Part shown: positions 22,691 through 35,118 of the stretch, in pieces
Position numbering within the stretch: the stretch's first letter is position 1
How the letters are laid out: each line of letters starts with the position of its first letter
Origin: Harmonia axyridis
Taxonomy: Eukaryota; Arthropoda; Insecta; Coleoptera; Coccinellidae
DNA: 64,000 bases
NCBI RefSeq assembly: GCF_914767665.1
Contig: NC_059507.1
Span: forward strand, 7,254,001-7,318,000
Direction: 5' to 3'
Notes under the pieces: model-generated
The model's input: only the letters and a program-made list of their open reading frames with translations
What the model was told of the DNA's origin: nothing
The model's database searches: none
Position numbers and translations under genes: made by a program

Positions 22691-23615
22691 TCTTGAATTT
22701 TCTGTATTTGTAGTTACGCGATCAACAAGTTTTTTTTTTGCACGATGCTTAGAATTGTCATTCAACATCCACATGAAAATTTTCATTTCAGTGGAACCAG
22801 CAGTTACGAAATTAACAGACTGGACGGACAGAATTGATTTTGAAGACAGATTCGTCATCATGGAGACCAAGTCCGGCTCGAAATTCGAAAATTACAGACA
22901 TTTTGTGACGAAATGATAGATCTATCGGTTCGGGAACGAGCGCTCAAAAAGCAGCTGCATAGAATGCAATAACACAAATGTTACTCTTTCATTCTTAGTG
23001 GTCTCAGTAAATAGGTACTTCGTTATCAAGAAATCAACCTTCAAAATTATTGGAGCAGCTCAAACTATCGACATTGGTGTTTTTCATGCTGTCAATTAGA
23101 CATATAAATATTATCGTGTTTTATTTTAAGGAAACAATGATTGCCATTGCTTTGTATCAACCTTCGCGCAAAGATGACAAGACGGATATGTTCTTATCGA
23201 TTAGGTACTTCCTTTGTCGGAGCTATTAATTTGAACGGAACAATACAATGTCATTGTCTTGTATTTGAGGTTGGCGATTTATATAATGCTCCCAATGTAT
23301 GAGCGAAATCCTTTCTATTGCAATACCATAAAAAATTTGCTCGGTTTCGCGATTGAAATATCCTTCTACGATCCCTAATATATATCAAAGGCGGGGTTGA
23401 AAAATAACGGTTCCCTTATGAAACTGTTATTTTGAACGACGAGTACAAATACACTTTTTTCTATAAAAGTGAAACACTCTGGTTTATGATTTCGACTTTC
23501 AACGCAGAATATTTAGGCATAATCTTCCATCTGGGCGTACAATTGGTTAAACAGTGAAAAATTCGGAGAGACTGGATCTTTTAGTGATGTCTTAAGGCCC
23601 ATACATCATCAAAAT
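22691..23615. other. Stretch without a recognised gene
   Basis: No repeat shared with the rest of the window and no supported exon. Confidence 0.3.
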
Positions 23616-24965
23616 TAGGGAATCCAATCCCGCACCAAAAATCAATCCCGCAAATCCGCGGGATGAAAATTATCAATCCCGCGGGTCCGCAAAAATTGCG
23701 GGATATATATAATCTTTGTACTCAACCTATTGAACATGCTCATAAAAAGATCTTATGCTAATAAAAACATAATATTATAGTTTAAAAGTTTTTTTTCGAA
23801 TATTTCAGATTTTACCTATAATTTCTGAAATATTGTACCTACTAATCGCCAAACTGCAAGCATTTTCGTGACCAACATGGTCGAATCAATCAATAAAAGG
23901 GTACAATAGTTCCCTGAAGAATTTTTTAATTTTTTTTCAATTTTGGAAAATTTTAAGAAAATTTTTTGACGAAAATTTTTTCAGGTGGGATCGAAATTCG
24001 GTTAATCATGGATCGTCAATTCTGGCACCGCTTACCGATTTTGCGTAGACCTCACAGTTTTGAGGAAATTCGAACTCGAAATTTGGGAAAGAATCAAATT
24101 TTCATACAAATATCGTTATATCTCCTAAATTATTCGTCTCAGACCTCTCAATAAAACCGTATTTTGATCATCGGGTGCTGATCTGAAACATAGTGAGGTT
24201 TCAAGGGCATAGCTTACGTCCAGGAGAAGTTGTAGCATCAGGAATTTTATCCAATTTTTTTTTCGAAAATTTCAGATTTTTACCAATATTTTCGGAAATA
24301 ATGTACTAATCGCCAAACAGCAAGTATTTTCGTGATCTTCATAGTCGAATCAATCAATAAAATGGTACAATAGTCTCATGAAGGAACTTTTAATTTTTTT
24401 CAATTCTCCAAGTATGGAAAATTTTTCGACAAAAATTTTTCAGGTTTGATCGACATTCGGCTAATCAGGGATCGTCAATTCTGGCACCGCTCATCGATTT
24501 TGCGTATACCTCACAATTTTGAGGAAATTCGAACTCGAAATTTGGGAAAAAATTGAATTTCCATCCAAAAATCGTTATATCTCCTAAATTATTCGTCACA
24601 GATCCCTCAAATAAAAATGTTTTTCAAACATCAAGTTCCGATCTAAAACATACTGAGGTTTTAAGGGCGTAGCTTACGTCCAGGAGAAGTTGCAGCCTCG
24701 GGAATTTCATCTATTTTTTTTCGAAACTTTCAGAGTTTTACTTATAATTTCTGAAATAATGTGTAGTTTCATCAGTAACTAGTGTTGCATATTCGTCCGT
24801 AACTTATGATTGGTTTAATACTTTCTGGTATGTTTCAAATGACATTTGCGCTTTTATTGTCTTACATGCAATTTTAATATTGAATCCCGTAGATCCCGCA
24901 TGAAAAATCCCGCAATTTTGATCCTGCAGTATTTCATAGGGATCCGCCCGGAATTGGATTGCTGC
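23616..24965. mobile_element. hAT-2 derivative interrupted by the ~460-bp repeats
   Basis: The left end 'tagggaatccaatcccgc' at 23616 is followed by 'caacctattgaacatgctca', the same left segment as at 45790-45860. The right segment (24757-24965) repeats 'cgtaacttatgattggttta' and 'attttaatattgaatccc' from the other hAT-2 copies. Between them sit tandem ~460-bp units. The right terminal repeat is badly degraded. Confidence 0.55.
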
Positions 24966-25019
24966 TGTAAGTGAAAATGTTGAAAAATATACAAATTTAT
25001 TCATTTCTCGGCACGCACA

Positions 25020-25400
25020 ACATTTGGGTGTCTTTCATGGCATGTTTTACCATATTTTGCATCTAGATTTGCACCTCCATCTTTATAAAGTTCAGTTGAT
25101 ACAAGGACTAAAACCAGTTGATTATGGAATGGCTAGAACATATGTCGATTGGGTACTTTTACAAGAACGTTTGGATGACAATTTTTCGCATCGAACTTTC
25201 TTCAGCAACAAAGCACATTATTCATTCGGTAGTTAATTGAACAAGCAAGATTTTCGCATATGAGGCCAGTGAAAATCCTCATGTAACTGCTGAGAGACTA
25301 TTACATCCACAAAAAGTTACTGTATGGTGTGCAATTTAGTCTTGTGGAGTCATTGACATTTATATTGTTTTCAGCATCATGATAGAACCATATGTTCGGG
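25020..25400 (+). pseudogene. Decayed DD41D-type transposase fragment, different subfamily
   Basis: The open segment at 25030-25236 reads 'LHLHLYKVQLIQGLKPVDYG' and 'FSHRTFFSNKAHYSFGS', then a stop. After stops and shifts it continues 'KQDFRI' and 'KVTVWC'-like pieces. This parallels 'RKDLGLRANKIQLVQELKPN', 'FSDEAHFWLNGYVNKQ' and 'KLTVWCALW' of the D elements in the same order. The catalytic Asp of FSDEAH is changed to Asn here. Only about a third of the transposase is present. Confidence 0.65.
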
Positions 25401-26100
25401 GACCGAGCGTTCAAAACTGTTAAAAGATATACCTATTAATTCCTCTTTGAATTGAATTGGAAATCCTTGAAATGTGGCATATCAAATAATCAGAATGATG
25501 ATGAGTCGTTCGTCTGAGATTTTTCATTATAATCGAGATTGCAATTTTCCGACACAAGTAGGATATGCACATAATCACAATGGAATTAAATGGAAGGGAC
25601 TTCTTCTAATATTTCATTCTGAACCTTCACTTGCTGAACCTTCACAAGGTAGGATCAAGGTTTCTATTATCATAAAATATCACGCCTTCTAGTGGACTTG
25701 CAAGAGTACTTTTTTTTTAATTCACGACAATTACATTATCATTACGCTATGTCCGGAGGAATTCCAGTATTGCTAAACGAATAATAGGTACTCCCACACA
25801 TCGTTTACAAAAGGAGTCTAAAAAATTAATTTTATTAACAGGATCGACTGTGAATGTAGTGGGCCGTCAGTTCCAGATAAAAATAAGGATTCACAAAATA
25901 ATATTGAACTTACCGTCAAAAGGTGATGTTGAACAGGCAGTTGAACCCTCGGTTGAACCCCTCAAACTCCAGAACCTAAGAGTTTTGAAGAATCCAAAAA
26001 TAATTTTCAAATTCTGTATTAGGAAGAAAGCATTCCTAGTCATTGTTTCGGAAAAACCACCCCTAATATATCAAATTCACCGAATTTGAAAATTTCAACT
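25401..26100. other. Stretch without a recognised gene
   Basis: Open frames at 25474-25692 and 25850-26089 have no motif. This is the spacer between the two pairs of ~460-bp repeats. Confidence 0.3.
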
Positions 26101-27095
26101 ATTTTTTGTTTTTTTGAAAATATTTGATTTTTTTTTCTAGGTCTAATTTTTTCAATTGATCTAAAAATTTCCGGTTAAGCGCAGGTTTCGGCTAGTTGGG
26201 GATCGATTATTCTAATATCGCTTACCGATTGTTCATAGAACTCACAGTAAATGAAAATTTGAACCCAAAATTTGAAAGAAACCGTAGGAACTGAATTCCT
26301 ACACAATAATCGTTATATCTTCTAAAATATTGGTCACAGCCCTCTCAAATAAAATCGTTTTTATAGATCGAGGTGCTATCTGAAACATCTGAGGTTTCAA
26401 GTCCCTGTCTTGCCACTAAGAGAGTTGGCAGTCTCGAGAATATTATCAAAACTTTTTGGAAAAAAACAGTTTACAACCTATAACTCCTAGAATAATGGAC
26501 AAACCTCTGAACTGTAAGCAATTTAGTGATCTACGTTAACTAATCAATCGATATGTAGCTTTTAATTTTTCCTAAAAAAAAAAATTTTTCAAAGGGGGTA
26601 GGTTTGGAAAACTTGGGACGAATTTTCGATCTAAAAATTTTTGAGTAAACGCGGAATTCAGCTAGTTGGAGATCGATTATTCTGACATCGCTTACCGATT
26701 GTTCATAGGCCTCACAGTTCATGAAAATTTGAACTCGAAATTTGGAAATAACCGTAAAAACTAAAATCGTTATATCTCATAAAATATTGGTCACATCCCC
26801 CTCAAATAGGATAGTTTTTTATAGATCGAGGTGGGATCTGAAACATATTAAGGTTTCAAGTTCGTATCTTGCTTCAGGAAGAGTTGGCATCCTGAGGAAT
26901 ATTATCAAAATTTTTTGGAAAATTTCTGTTTACAGGCTATTATTCCCAAAATAATGGACTAAGCTCTGAAATACCAGCTTTTTCGTGAACTACGTTATCG
27001 AATCAATCAATATGATGGAACAAAATTCTCACTTGAGAACTCTTAATTGTTCGTTTCTAAGTTCTGGGGGGGTCAAATTTTCTTTGGGACACCCT

Positions 27096-28817
27096 GTTTA
27101 CCTAACATCTATATACAGTTATGTATTCTCCAAGGGTGCAATAGGAATATGCATGACGTCAAAAACTCCCTACTATACATGAACTGTTTTATGTGAGAAA
27201 ACGAGTGTAAATTATGTTAAATTCGAATTCTGATATTTGGGAATTAGGTATTTCCAATTAATTATATCGAATAGTTTATCATCATAATGAAACATGTGTA
27301 ATTTAGTTTATAATTATTTCTTATCTATGTAATAAACTTTTGACAAGCTTAATGCAATATCAAGGAATCAAAAAATATGTTTTTATTGCAGATTCTGGCT
27401 ATTAATTAGCCATTTGCGAAAGAATGCTTTATTAACATACGTATACTGAAACTTGTTTCTGTTAATGATCCGGAAAAATTAAGAAGAATAAAATTTCATA
27501 AATGGCAAAAACTCATTTATATTGAATTCTCATAAAATGGCGCAAGTAAATGCTCAGGAAGTTATTAACAAGTTTCTTGATTTTCGAAATTATTCAAAAC
27601 TGTAGTTTCAAGATTTTATTAAATTTCGAAAATATGTTTCATTGATTTGAATTAAATTGTCAGTGTTTCTTTTTGCTTTAAGGGGATGAAACATTTGCGT
27701 TATCTATGATAATATCTGTAAACTATATTCGGTGGCCACCTAGGATCTCCGGATTAGGCAACGAATTAGGGACACCCGATACATTTGTCAATAAAAGACC
27801 CTGTATATGCAGTTTTGTTGCGCAGTAGGGTCATGAATGAAAGATCCGAAATTCTTGACATCAAATCAGTGCTTATCTCGAATTTTCGGATATTGCTTTT
27901 TTTAATATATTTCTTTGATCCTTCCGTTCACACTATTTTTCTGTGTTATTCAGCCTGACTCACTTAACTTTTACTCCAGTCGTAAATGCTGGTTTATAGA
28001 CCAATTCATACTGTCACTTTATGAAAAGTTATGTTGGTATATACCAACTTGTTTTGCGTAACAGGGAACAGGATATGAAATCAGATCATCTAGAATATGT
28101 CAGCAGATTTTTCTTGTTACACTTGAGGGAATTGTATGGTCTCAAATTAATTTTGGTCTTGGTACAATATCATACGATATACCAAATACATGATACAAAA
28201 TTAGGTGAAAATCTACTTATCGCCGATAAAATTCAGTGAATTATTCATTGAAGTAAAATGGATTAAAATGTAAAATTTCTTTCGTGCGTTTTCTTCCACA
28301 ACCGTTGATTCATGAATAACGTTTGCATTTGCTTATATATTCTTCTTGACGGAACTGCATTAGAAAGAAGCAATGCGTCATTTGGTATCAGCCAACACGT
28401 GGCTGATCAGTTCAAAACAGAATTAGAGATATTTCTTCTTACAAATAACCAATTTTTATGAAGTTTTCACATTATTTCCTCAAACATTAATCTACATTGT
28501 AGATAGTGAATATTTTTGATTTGCGAATGAAAAACGAAACAAAAAATTTGGTAACTTTTCGTTTTCCCAAAAAAAATTTATGAATTCTACTTTCTACAAA
28601 GCACTGATGTATATTCAATATATTCGTGAAAAAAAACTACCAGAAACCATTACGAAAGAAGTGAAACTATAATTCCATGAAAATTATAATCGACTGCCAA
28701 CATTCCATATTGTTGGCATATCTTACCTCTCACCGATGATCAGATCAAAATATTCGATCAAAATTCTTCATATCTAATAATGTAAGGTTTTGGTTGGCTT
28801 GTAACAGGGCTAATTTA
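27096..28817. other. Long AT-rich stretch without recognisable features
   Basis: The 72-codon open frame at 28021-28239 has no motif and no splice support. No shared repeats were seen. Confidence 0.3.
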
Positions 28818-29597
28818 ATAGGCCAATTGAAAAGTCCCCGGTCTACCATAGTAAAACACATTTTTTTTGCAAAATTCGATATTATTATTCAACATACAGG
28901 GCGATACAGCGATTATAGCGATTTTCCAACTTTTCGATACCATTTTTGTAGTACGATTTGTCTTTAGCTTCAAAATAGGCCTCAGTTTCGGCGATTACTT
29001 CTTCATTGGCGCTGAATTTCTTTCCAGCGAGCATTCTTTTGAGGTCTGAGAACAGGAAAAAGTCGCTGGGGGCCAGATCTGGCAAATACGGTGGATGCAG
29101 AAGCAATTCGAAGCCCAATTCATGCAATTTCGCCATTGTTTTCATTGATTTGTGACACGGCGCATTGTCTTGATGAAACAGCACCTTTTTTTCTTAAAAT
29201 GGGGCCGTTTTTTCACGATTTAATCCTTTAAACGATCCAATAACGCTATATAATAATCGCTGTTGATGGCCTGACCCTTTTGAAGGTAATCAATGAATAT
29301 TATACCTTGTGCATCCCAGAATAATAATGCCATAACCTTGCCAGCTGACTGTTGTGTTTTTCCTCGCTTTGGATTCGGTTCATCGTGTGCAGTCCAATCA
29401 GCTGACTGTCGATTGGACTACGGAGTGAAATGATGGAGCAATGTTTCATCCATTGTAACATATCGATGCAAAATTCAGGTTTATAACACTTAAACAGCTT
29501 CAAACACTGCTCAGAATCATTAGCACGTTGTTGCTTTCGATCGATTGTGAGCTCAAGCGGCACCCATTTTGCACACAGCTTCCTCTTGTACAAATAT
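28818..29597 (-). mobile_element. Mariner-like element B4, 5'-truncated
   Basis: The end at 28818 is 'taggccaattgaaaagtccc'. The minus strand encodes 'MLFHQDNAPCHKSMKTMAKL', 'LLHPPYLPDLAPSDFFLFSD' and 'FEAKDKSYYKNGIEKLENRY'. Thirty-four residues lie between the second Asp (HQDN) and the third (PSDFF), the mariner D,D34D spacing. The 99-codon frame 28885-29184 is the best preserved catalytic piece of family B in the window. Upstream frames are shifted, and homology stops at ~29597. Confidence 0.9.
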
Positions 29598-30360
29598 TCG
29601 AATTGGAAAATTTAATGAAAAGGATATAGTGCTGCATCCATAGACGTGGCGGCCATTTGGCTGATACCGTTTTTCTTTAAATATACTACTTTTTTAAAAA
29701 CGAAATGAAACTTCTAATTGAAAAACCCTCATATTGATTCAACAAATTATTGTCAACTGTACCATGTTTCTAATCAATACCCATAAAAGTTTCACTTCCA
29801 ACATCAAAAATTTAACGTCTTTCGTCTCAATATCATCATCGAATAGGGGAAAAAACGATTCAATTTAATTGCCCTATTCGTCTTCTAGACGCCACTGCGG
29901 CCTAGTTTTACAGCTTACAGCTTTTAAGGATGATTGCTTCTCTCATACTGTGTTACTTTCTGAGAACAATAGATTGTTTGCCGTTGTTTCAGGCCGTCTG
30001 ATACAGCTTCTCATCCAGCCTCTTGATACAAAATCGATCGAGCTCTGACGGATCTGCTTTCAGGGTAAATTACATTTCGGAGATAGTGAAGCAGTTTAGA
30101 TGGTATTGTAAAGGGTTGTCCATTTTGTTGTTCCGAAAGTAAACGTTCAAGAACACACATTCATTTAGACTATCGATCAAATTTTCATGATCTCTTTACA
30201 GGACTCGATTCTTTGTAAGTTAATTTTCAATGACCTTTCGGGCAATAACTTGAAGGATGTTATGCACAAAGATGCACCACAAAAAAATCCAAAGGTAATA
30301 AATCACAAGATCTTGGTGGCCAATTCTGGGGATTCACGGCTTGGCTTGATTTTCAAGCTG
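29598..30360. other. Stretch without a recognised gene
   Basis: On the minus strand 30068-29993 reads 'LKADPSELDRFCIKRLDEKL' then YQTA and a stop. It looks protein-like but is only 25 codons long without a supporting acceptor, so it is not called. Confidence 0.3.
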
Positions 30361-31287
30361 AAGGGTGTTTTTTTTTAGAGCTATAGAAATTCAAACTGCA
30401 ATAAAACAACGATGGATTATTCGATTGACATGAATTTTATTTATCCGCAAGATAATCTTGTGGCGTTACATTTTAAATATGATTTCTGGCATATGACCGC
30501 CACGGCTGGCTCGGATGTAGTCCAATCTGGACGTCCAATTTTCGATGACTTTGTCCAACATTTGTTGCCGTATATCGGCAATAACACAGCGAATGTTGTC
30601 TTCCAAATGGTCAAGGGTTTATGGCTTATCCGCATAGACCAATGACTTTACATAGCCCCACAGAAAGTAGTCTAGCGGTGTTAAATCACAAGATCTTGGA
30701 GGCCAATTCACAGGTCCAAAACGTGAAATTAGGCGGTCACCAAACGTGTCTTTCAATAAATCGATTGTGGCACGAGCTGTGTGACATGTTGCGCCGTCTT
30801 GTTGGAACCACAGTTCCTGGACATCATGGTTGTTCAATTCAGGACTGAAAAAGTTAGTAATCATGGCTCTATACCGATCACCATTGACTGTAACGTTCTG
30901 GCCATCATCGTTTTTGAAGAAGTACGGACCAATGATTCCACTAGCCCATAAAGCGCACCAGTCAGTTTTTCTGGATGTAACGGTGTTTCGACATACACTT
31001 GAGGATTAGCTTCACTCCAAATGCGGCAGTTTTGTTTGTTGACGTAGCCATTCAACCAGAAATGCGCTTCATCGCTAAACAGAATATAATGGACGTAGTT
31101 CGCGATACGTATTCCGCACAGAACCATTATTTTCGAAATGAAATTGCACTATTTGCGAGCATGAGTCTATTCATGATGAATTGCCAAACCAAACTGAGAA
31201 TAAATCACTTGACAGCTATTAAATCGGTCGCCATCTTGAACAGTAATACCAACTCAAAGTTATATACCTCGAAAAAAAAACACCCGT
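30361..31287 (-). mobile_element. DD41D mariner-related element D1, internally deleted
   Basis: Ends 'aagggtgttttttttttaga' and 'aaaaacacccgt', next to TA on the right and TG on the left. The minus-strand transposase keeps 'LFSDEAHFWLNGYVNKQNCR', 'LWFQQDGATCHTARATIDLL' and 'SCDLTPLDYFLWGYVKSLVY'. Compared with D4, about 375 bp covering the helix-turn-helix region are deleted at ~31085. Frames are shifted near 30640 and 30960. All three catalytic Asp residues are present. Confidence 0.9.
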
Positions 31288-31740
31288 TACTTGGCTTGAG
31301 CTTGACTTGTTTTCAAGTCAAGTAGTAGTTTTTCAATCTCAAGTCAAGATTTCTAGCAGTTGTATTGTGTAGTGTCACATCAATAAAAAATGATGAAATG
31401 AGAAGGAACATTGCAAAAAACACTTTCATTTATTAAACTTATTGTATAAGAGAACCGAAAATATCATCTTTTTTGAAATAGTAGCATAGATTAAATCACT
31501 ATAAATCATAATAAAATTAAAAAAATAAAGTTTCTTGATATTGAGAAACCTCCAGGCTTTGTTTAATTTCATAATATTCCATTCAGGATCTAAGACACAT
31601 GAGGCATCTTATAGATTTGTCACCTAACCTATTGCGGGTTCTTGTAACTGTAAGAGCAGTTCTGGAATATTGACTTTCAACAAGAGCTGAAGATGCTGGC
31701 ATTGATAAAAAATCCTTGGTCATTTTGGTCAAGTTTGGAA
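31288..31740. other. AT-rich stretch without a recognised gene
   Basis: Begins with a short GA/AC-biased segment after D1. No feature supported. Confidence 0.3.
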
Positions 31741-32148
31741 TAGTTATTTATAATACAAGTGTAGAAGGCATTGATATTCTTCCACGAGTTCAAAATTCAA
31801 AAACGAGCCACGAAGTGGCGAGTTTTGGAATGAACGAGTGGTAGAATGAGCCTTCTGTACGAGTATTATACATTATTTTCTCTAATTCATTGCATTTTCA
31901 TTGAAATTAATGAAATATTTCCATAAATATCATTTAGTGATTTTTGCATTGAAAAATGTTGGTTGGCAGAACTGATTTCTTTAAGGCAAATTGATGAATT
32001 GACAGATAAAGCCGTGGCGGAAAGTTCGGAGTACCAACATAGAATAATAAAATATAACCATGAAAACTGTGCGTTTCTGATATATTCTCGCACGATTTTG
32101 TTCTACAAGATGTGGAAGAATGAACGGAATAACCACAGAATTAGAGAA
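31741..32148 (+). repeat. 408-bp element family M, single copy
   Basis: Runs from 'tagttatttataatacaagt' to 'cacagaattagagaaag'. The same unit occurs as a tandem pair at 45882-46698 in reverse orientation. Near its left end it has a hairpin, 'cgagccacgaagtggcgag', and the pair 'tagaaggc … gccttctgta' can fold. A frame of ~70 codons (see 31930-32157) is open in all three copies. Confidence 0.8.
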
Positions 32149-32157
32149 AGATATTTC
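31930..32157 (+). other. Open frame conserved in all copies of element M, function unknown
   Basis: After a stop at ~31925 the frame reads …KCWLAELISLRQIDELTDKA, then VAESSEYQHRIIKYNHENCA, then FLIYSRTILFYKMWKNERNN. It ends at TGA 32158-32160. No ATG lies at the 5' end, so translation would need an upstream exon or a non-ATG start. The corresponding frames at 45846-46067 and 46287-46475 (minus) differ by only a few residues. Conservation may simply reflect recent element copying. The sequence is amphipathic and helix-prone, and I do not recognise the family. Confidence 0.35.
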
Positions 32158-33964
32158 TGAAACTACCAAAATCTACCAATAGATTTCATAGAAATGTGAG
32201 AAAACTATTAATAAAGTCACTAAACAAATTATAAAAAAAGACTTCCACAATGAGGAACTTTTTAAAATGTATAATGGTGAAAACCTCATATAAATCGATG
32301 GTCTTTAGCGTAAAATAAAGCGTACTAATTTTTGAACTGATCGCTGAAGCATTATAGAACCCTTCTTAATTCATTTCATTGACTAATATACAGATCGTTT
32401 ACAAGATATCGCATAAGCGATATGGCATCAGTATGAACTGCGCTTCGTACATGAGTTAAATGCAATATTTTTTTTTACAACGAAAGTAATTACGAAGTAA
32501 AAGGATGTGAGTTGATGTCATCTTATAGAACCTTGAATCATAACAGAAGAAGTCGTAGATGAATCCATATTCACAGAATATTCTGAAGATAAAACTAATC
32601 GTGCAAAATAGGTCCTTTTGTGCTCTCGTTCCCTGAACAGATCGTTATTTCAGTTCGTCACAGGGTCTGTAATTTTCGAAATTTGAGCCAAGATTGGACT
32701 CAAAAGGTGAAGTTCTACACACTGATGACGAATCCGTGGTCCAATTGAAATATATCGGTTCGTACGGCCGGCCTAAACACCATAACTCTCGAACGAAAAG
32801 ACCTAGATACTTTAGATTTTCAAAATTTCAAGTTCAAAATTTGGTTTTCCTGTTGAAATCTAAACTGCTGATTTGATCGTAACGAAACTTTGTATTTGAA
32901 TGTTATATAACAATTGCAAACTTCTTCCAAAATTTCATGTTGATCGCTTAATCAGAACATTAGAAAATTCAACACAATATTTTGGTGTCAACAGAACTGA
33001 TAGTGTTAGAATTTTGTGTGTTTTCTGTTTTTATGATCACTGATCTCAGAGTTATGTCTATTGCTTGTTGTTCTCCAAGTTTGTCCTGTTTTTCTAGTTT
33101 TATACAAATTAATTATGATTCCATCTCATTTAATTTTAACAGTGTTCTGATGATGTCAATAAAGATTGACGAAACGTTGGCTAACTGAAAGGTTTGATTT
33201 TTCTTGAAAAAACCGATCCTCGCACTTCTGAAACAATTCATCGTTTGTTCTAAATTTCGACTACACATTGGACCAAATTAGTACGATTAAAATTATTGTG
33301 GTAGAGAAACACCCAAAAGAGTTTTACCTAATGAACCAACAATTCCAAAATAAGTGCAAAATAAGAGGGAATTTGAACCTAATGGGAAGTTGTCATATGG
33401 ACATGTCAACGTCCGAACTTTCATTTTTTTTTATAATTCGGTGTATTTTCCAACAATGGAAGGCAGAAATTGTTCAAAAATCTGATATGATGTAAAATGG
33501 GAACAACCCATATAGATTTATAGAACAGGATTTAACTGAATCAATGCATAGGAAATTTCCAACGTCTGGTTTTTTGATGCGGTTAAATTTAAAGCTCGAT
33601 GTAAAGCAAGTCTTGTGTTGACGCTTGTGATACACATTAAAATTTCCAATTGTCACCTAGAAAAGTTCCGAGAATGTAGTTGATGCAGTTGATACAGTAC
33701 CTCATATTAAGAATTGATATGAAATGATTATTATTTGAATGAAGTTAGTTCGATACAATGTTGCTGAAAAAACATCTTCATCTGAAAAAAGCAAACCCGA
33801 AATTGGTGTATTTAGGAGAAATAAGAATGCTGTACATTTTTTGAGACCTGGTAATGCGATAGTATTGATTTAATTGTTATGCAAAATGGATTAACTTATT
33901 CAGAGAGTAATAGGTCCTCATTCGATATGCTTTGAAGTATATTCCATATTTAACGTTTAAACGT
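32149..33964. other. Long stretch without a recognised gene
   Basis: 'gatgatgtcaataaagattgacgaaacg' at ~33151-33178, written here in part as 'gatgtcaataaagattgacg', resembles the tail of an old retroelement, but no coding part was found. Open frames at 33268-33495 and 32694-32876 carry no motif. Confidence 0.3.
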
Positions 33965-34255
33965 ACAGGGTGTACCGAATTTGATGCTCACTGAAAGCAT
34001 CTCGAGAACTATAAGACTTGGAGAAAAAATCTTCAAGGTCACTTGATCTCTTTTCTCGAAATAATAAAATATTGTAATGCAATATTATTCTCGAGTTACA
34101 GGGTGTTTCTAATATTTCGCTGTATCTTGGTTTTTGTTGGAAATAAGGGTATTAAAAATATTCAAACACATTTTTTTTCGTTATTTTTTTCAAGTTATCG
34201 TCTTCGGAGATACAGGGCGAATTTGTTCTACCCTACAATGTTTATATGACGTTTT
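33965..34255 (+). repeat. CAGGGTG-type repeat fragments
   Basis: 'gtacagggtgtaccgaattt' at ~33964 and 'ttacagggtgtttctaatat' at ~34098 are two starts of the dispersed CAGGGTG-type repeats, followed by 'gagatacagggcgaatttg' at ~34208. Each seems to be a separate truncated piece. Confidence 0.5.
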
Positions 34256-34277
34256 TTCTCAATATGTAATTAGAAAC

Positions 34278-34562
34278 ATGAGATTGAAGAGTCCGGAAGT
34301 ACTTAATGATATCGTGACAAAGAACAATGCCTCCACTAGCTCAATTGATCTCCTGAAATCTGAAAAACAGCAGATTATTCATATAGCTCAAGCATGTAAT
34401 TGGAATGAATATCCTTGCATTATGCAAGAAATTTTTAAATCAATAAGACCAATTACCAAGTTCAATGCCATGGGAGCGATGGCATCCGCAGTATCAGCAC
34501 TTTTTCTGAACATTATAAATCATTATGTAAAGAAGAGAGTGTTTGCATGTCAAGGATTATGA
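34278..34562 (+). CDS. Possible exon or gene relic, 94 residues, unidentified
   Basis: The ATG at 34278 opens MRLKSPEVLNDIVTKNNAST … NWNEYPCIMQEIFKSIRPIT … MGAMASAVSALFLNIINHYV … FACQGL and stops at 34560-34562. Codon content is less AT-skewed than neighbouring random frames. The order Trp–Pro–Arg/Pro–Ala-Gly–Ser–Leu-Phe near the C-terminus faintly recalls the tail of insect odorant receptors, but this is weak. AATAAA lies at 34677-34682. There is no clear donor or acceptor, so it could be a solitary C-terminal exon or a pseudogene. Confidence 0.3.
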   Translation: MRLKSPEVLNDIVTKNNASTSSIDLLKSEKQQIIHIAQACNWNEYPCIMQEIFKSIRPITKFNAMGAMASAVSALFLNIINHYVKKRVFACQGL

Positions 34563-35118
34563 TTCGTGCGAATATTTCATTAATTTCTGACGATATAATT
34601 TCACTAATTTTCAGTGGGTGACAAGCTTGCAAGAATTATTCAATTCCTACCGAAAAAAAATATAGGTTGTTATAACAATAAAGAAAATATTTTTTCTACA
34701 ACTATTACTCAATTACTTCACCAGTGGTGACTCCAGCTTTCAAGAATAGGGGGGCCAAGGAGGAGCCAGGATTTTTAAGTAGGGGCAAGATTTCCAGGTC
34801 CCTCTAATTGACATTAAATTTATATTGTATTTTCTTACTCTACCCGTTGGTCTCTCTAGCACCGCCACTGTCCTTTATGAACATATAAAACATTTTCCCA
34901 TTTCTTAAAACCTAATAATTGAACATTCTTGGCAAAAATTGAAGAAAAAACTTGATAAATTCCGGCTTGCCAGAAAAATAAGGTACCAAAGTTCAATTTG
35001 AAAGGTGGTATTGGACCACTTGTCAGTATGCATATCAAATGTATGTAATCACATAAGGTGTGACGTGCGCTCAGTTACAGAAGCTCTGAAATACCTATGT
35101 AAAGGAACAGTGATATAT
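34563..35118. other. Stretch without a recognised gene
   Basis: No shared repeats. The G-rich tract 'aatagggggg' at ~34747 has no known role. Confidence 0.3.

Larger units (their letters stand above)
23805..27095. repeat. Tandem ~460-bp repeat, at least four units in two pairs
   Basis: Unit markers recur at constant spacing. 'gatcgtcaattctggcaccg' occurs at ~24012 and ~24473. The related 'gatcgattattct' occurs at ~26207 and ~26672. 'cttacgtccaggagaagttg' is at ~24213 and ~24673. Units 1-2 lie in hAT-2. Units 3-4 and part of a fifth lie at ~26100-27095 and end at 'gggacaccctgttta', the inverse of CAGGGTG. The pairs are separated by ~1.3 kb of hAT-2 and DD41D debris. Pairs 1-2 and 3-4 resemble each other more within a pair than between pairs. 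Confidence 0.7.

Noticed and set aside
23805..27095. CRISPR-like or gene-array interpretation of the regular repeats
   Set aside because: The unit is ~460 bp and degenerate, without short direct repeats and unique spacers; satellite-like in an animal genome.
29993..30068. Minus-strand segment LKADPSELDRFCIKRLDEKL
   Set aside because: Only ~25 codons, no acceptor at its start and no neighbouring exon; too little to call.
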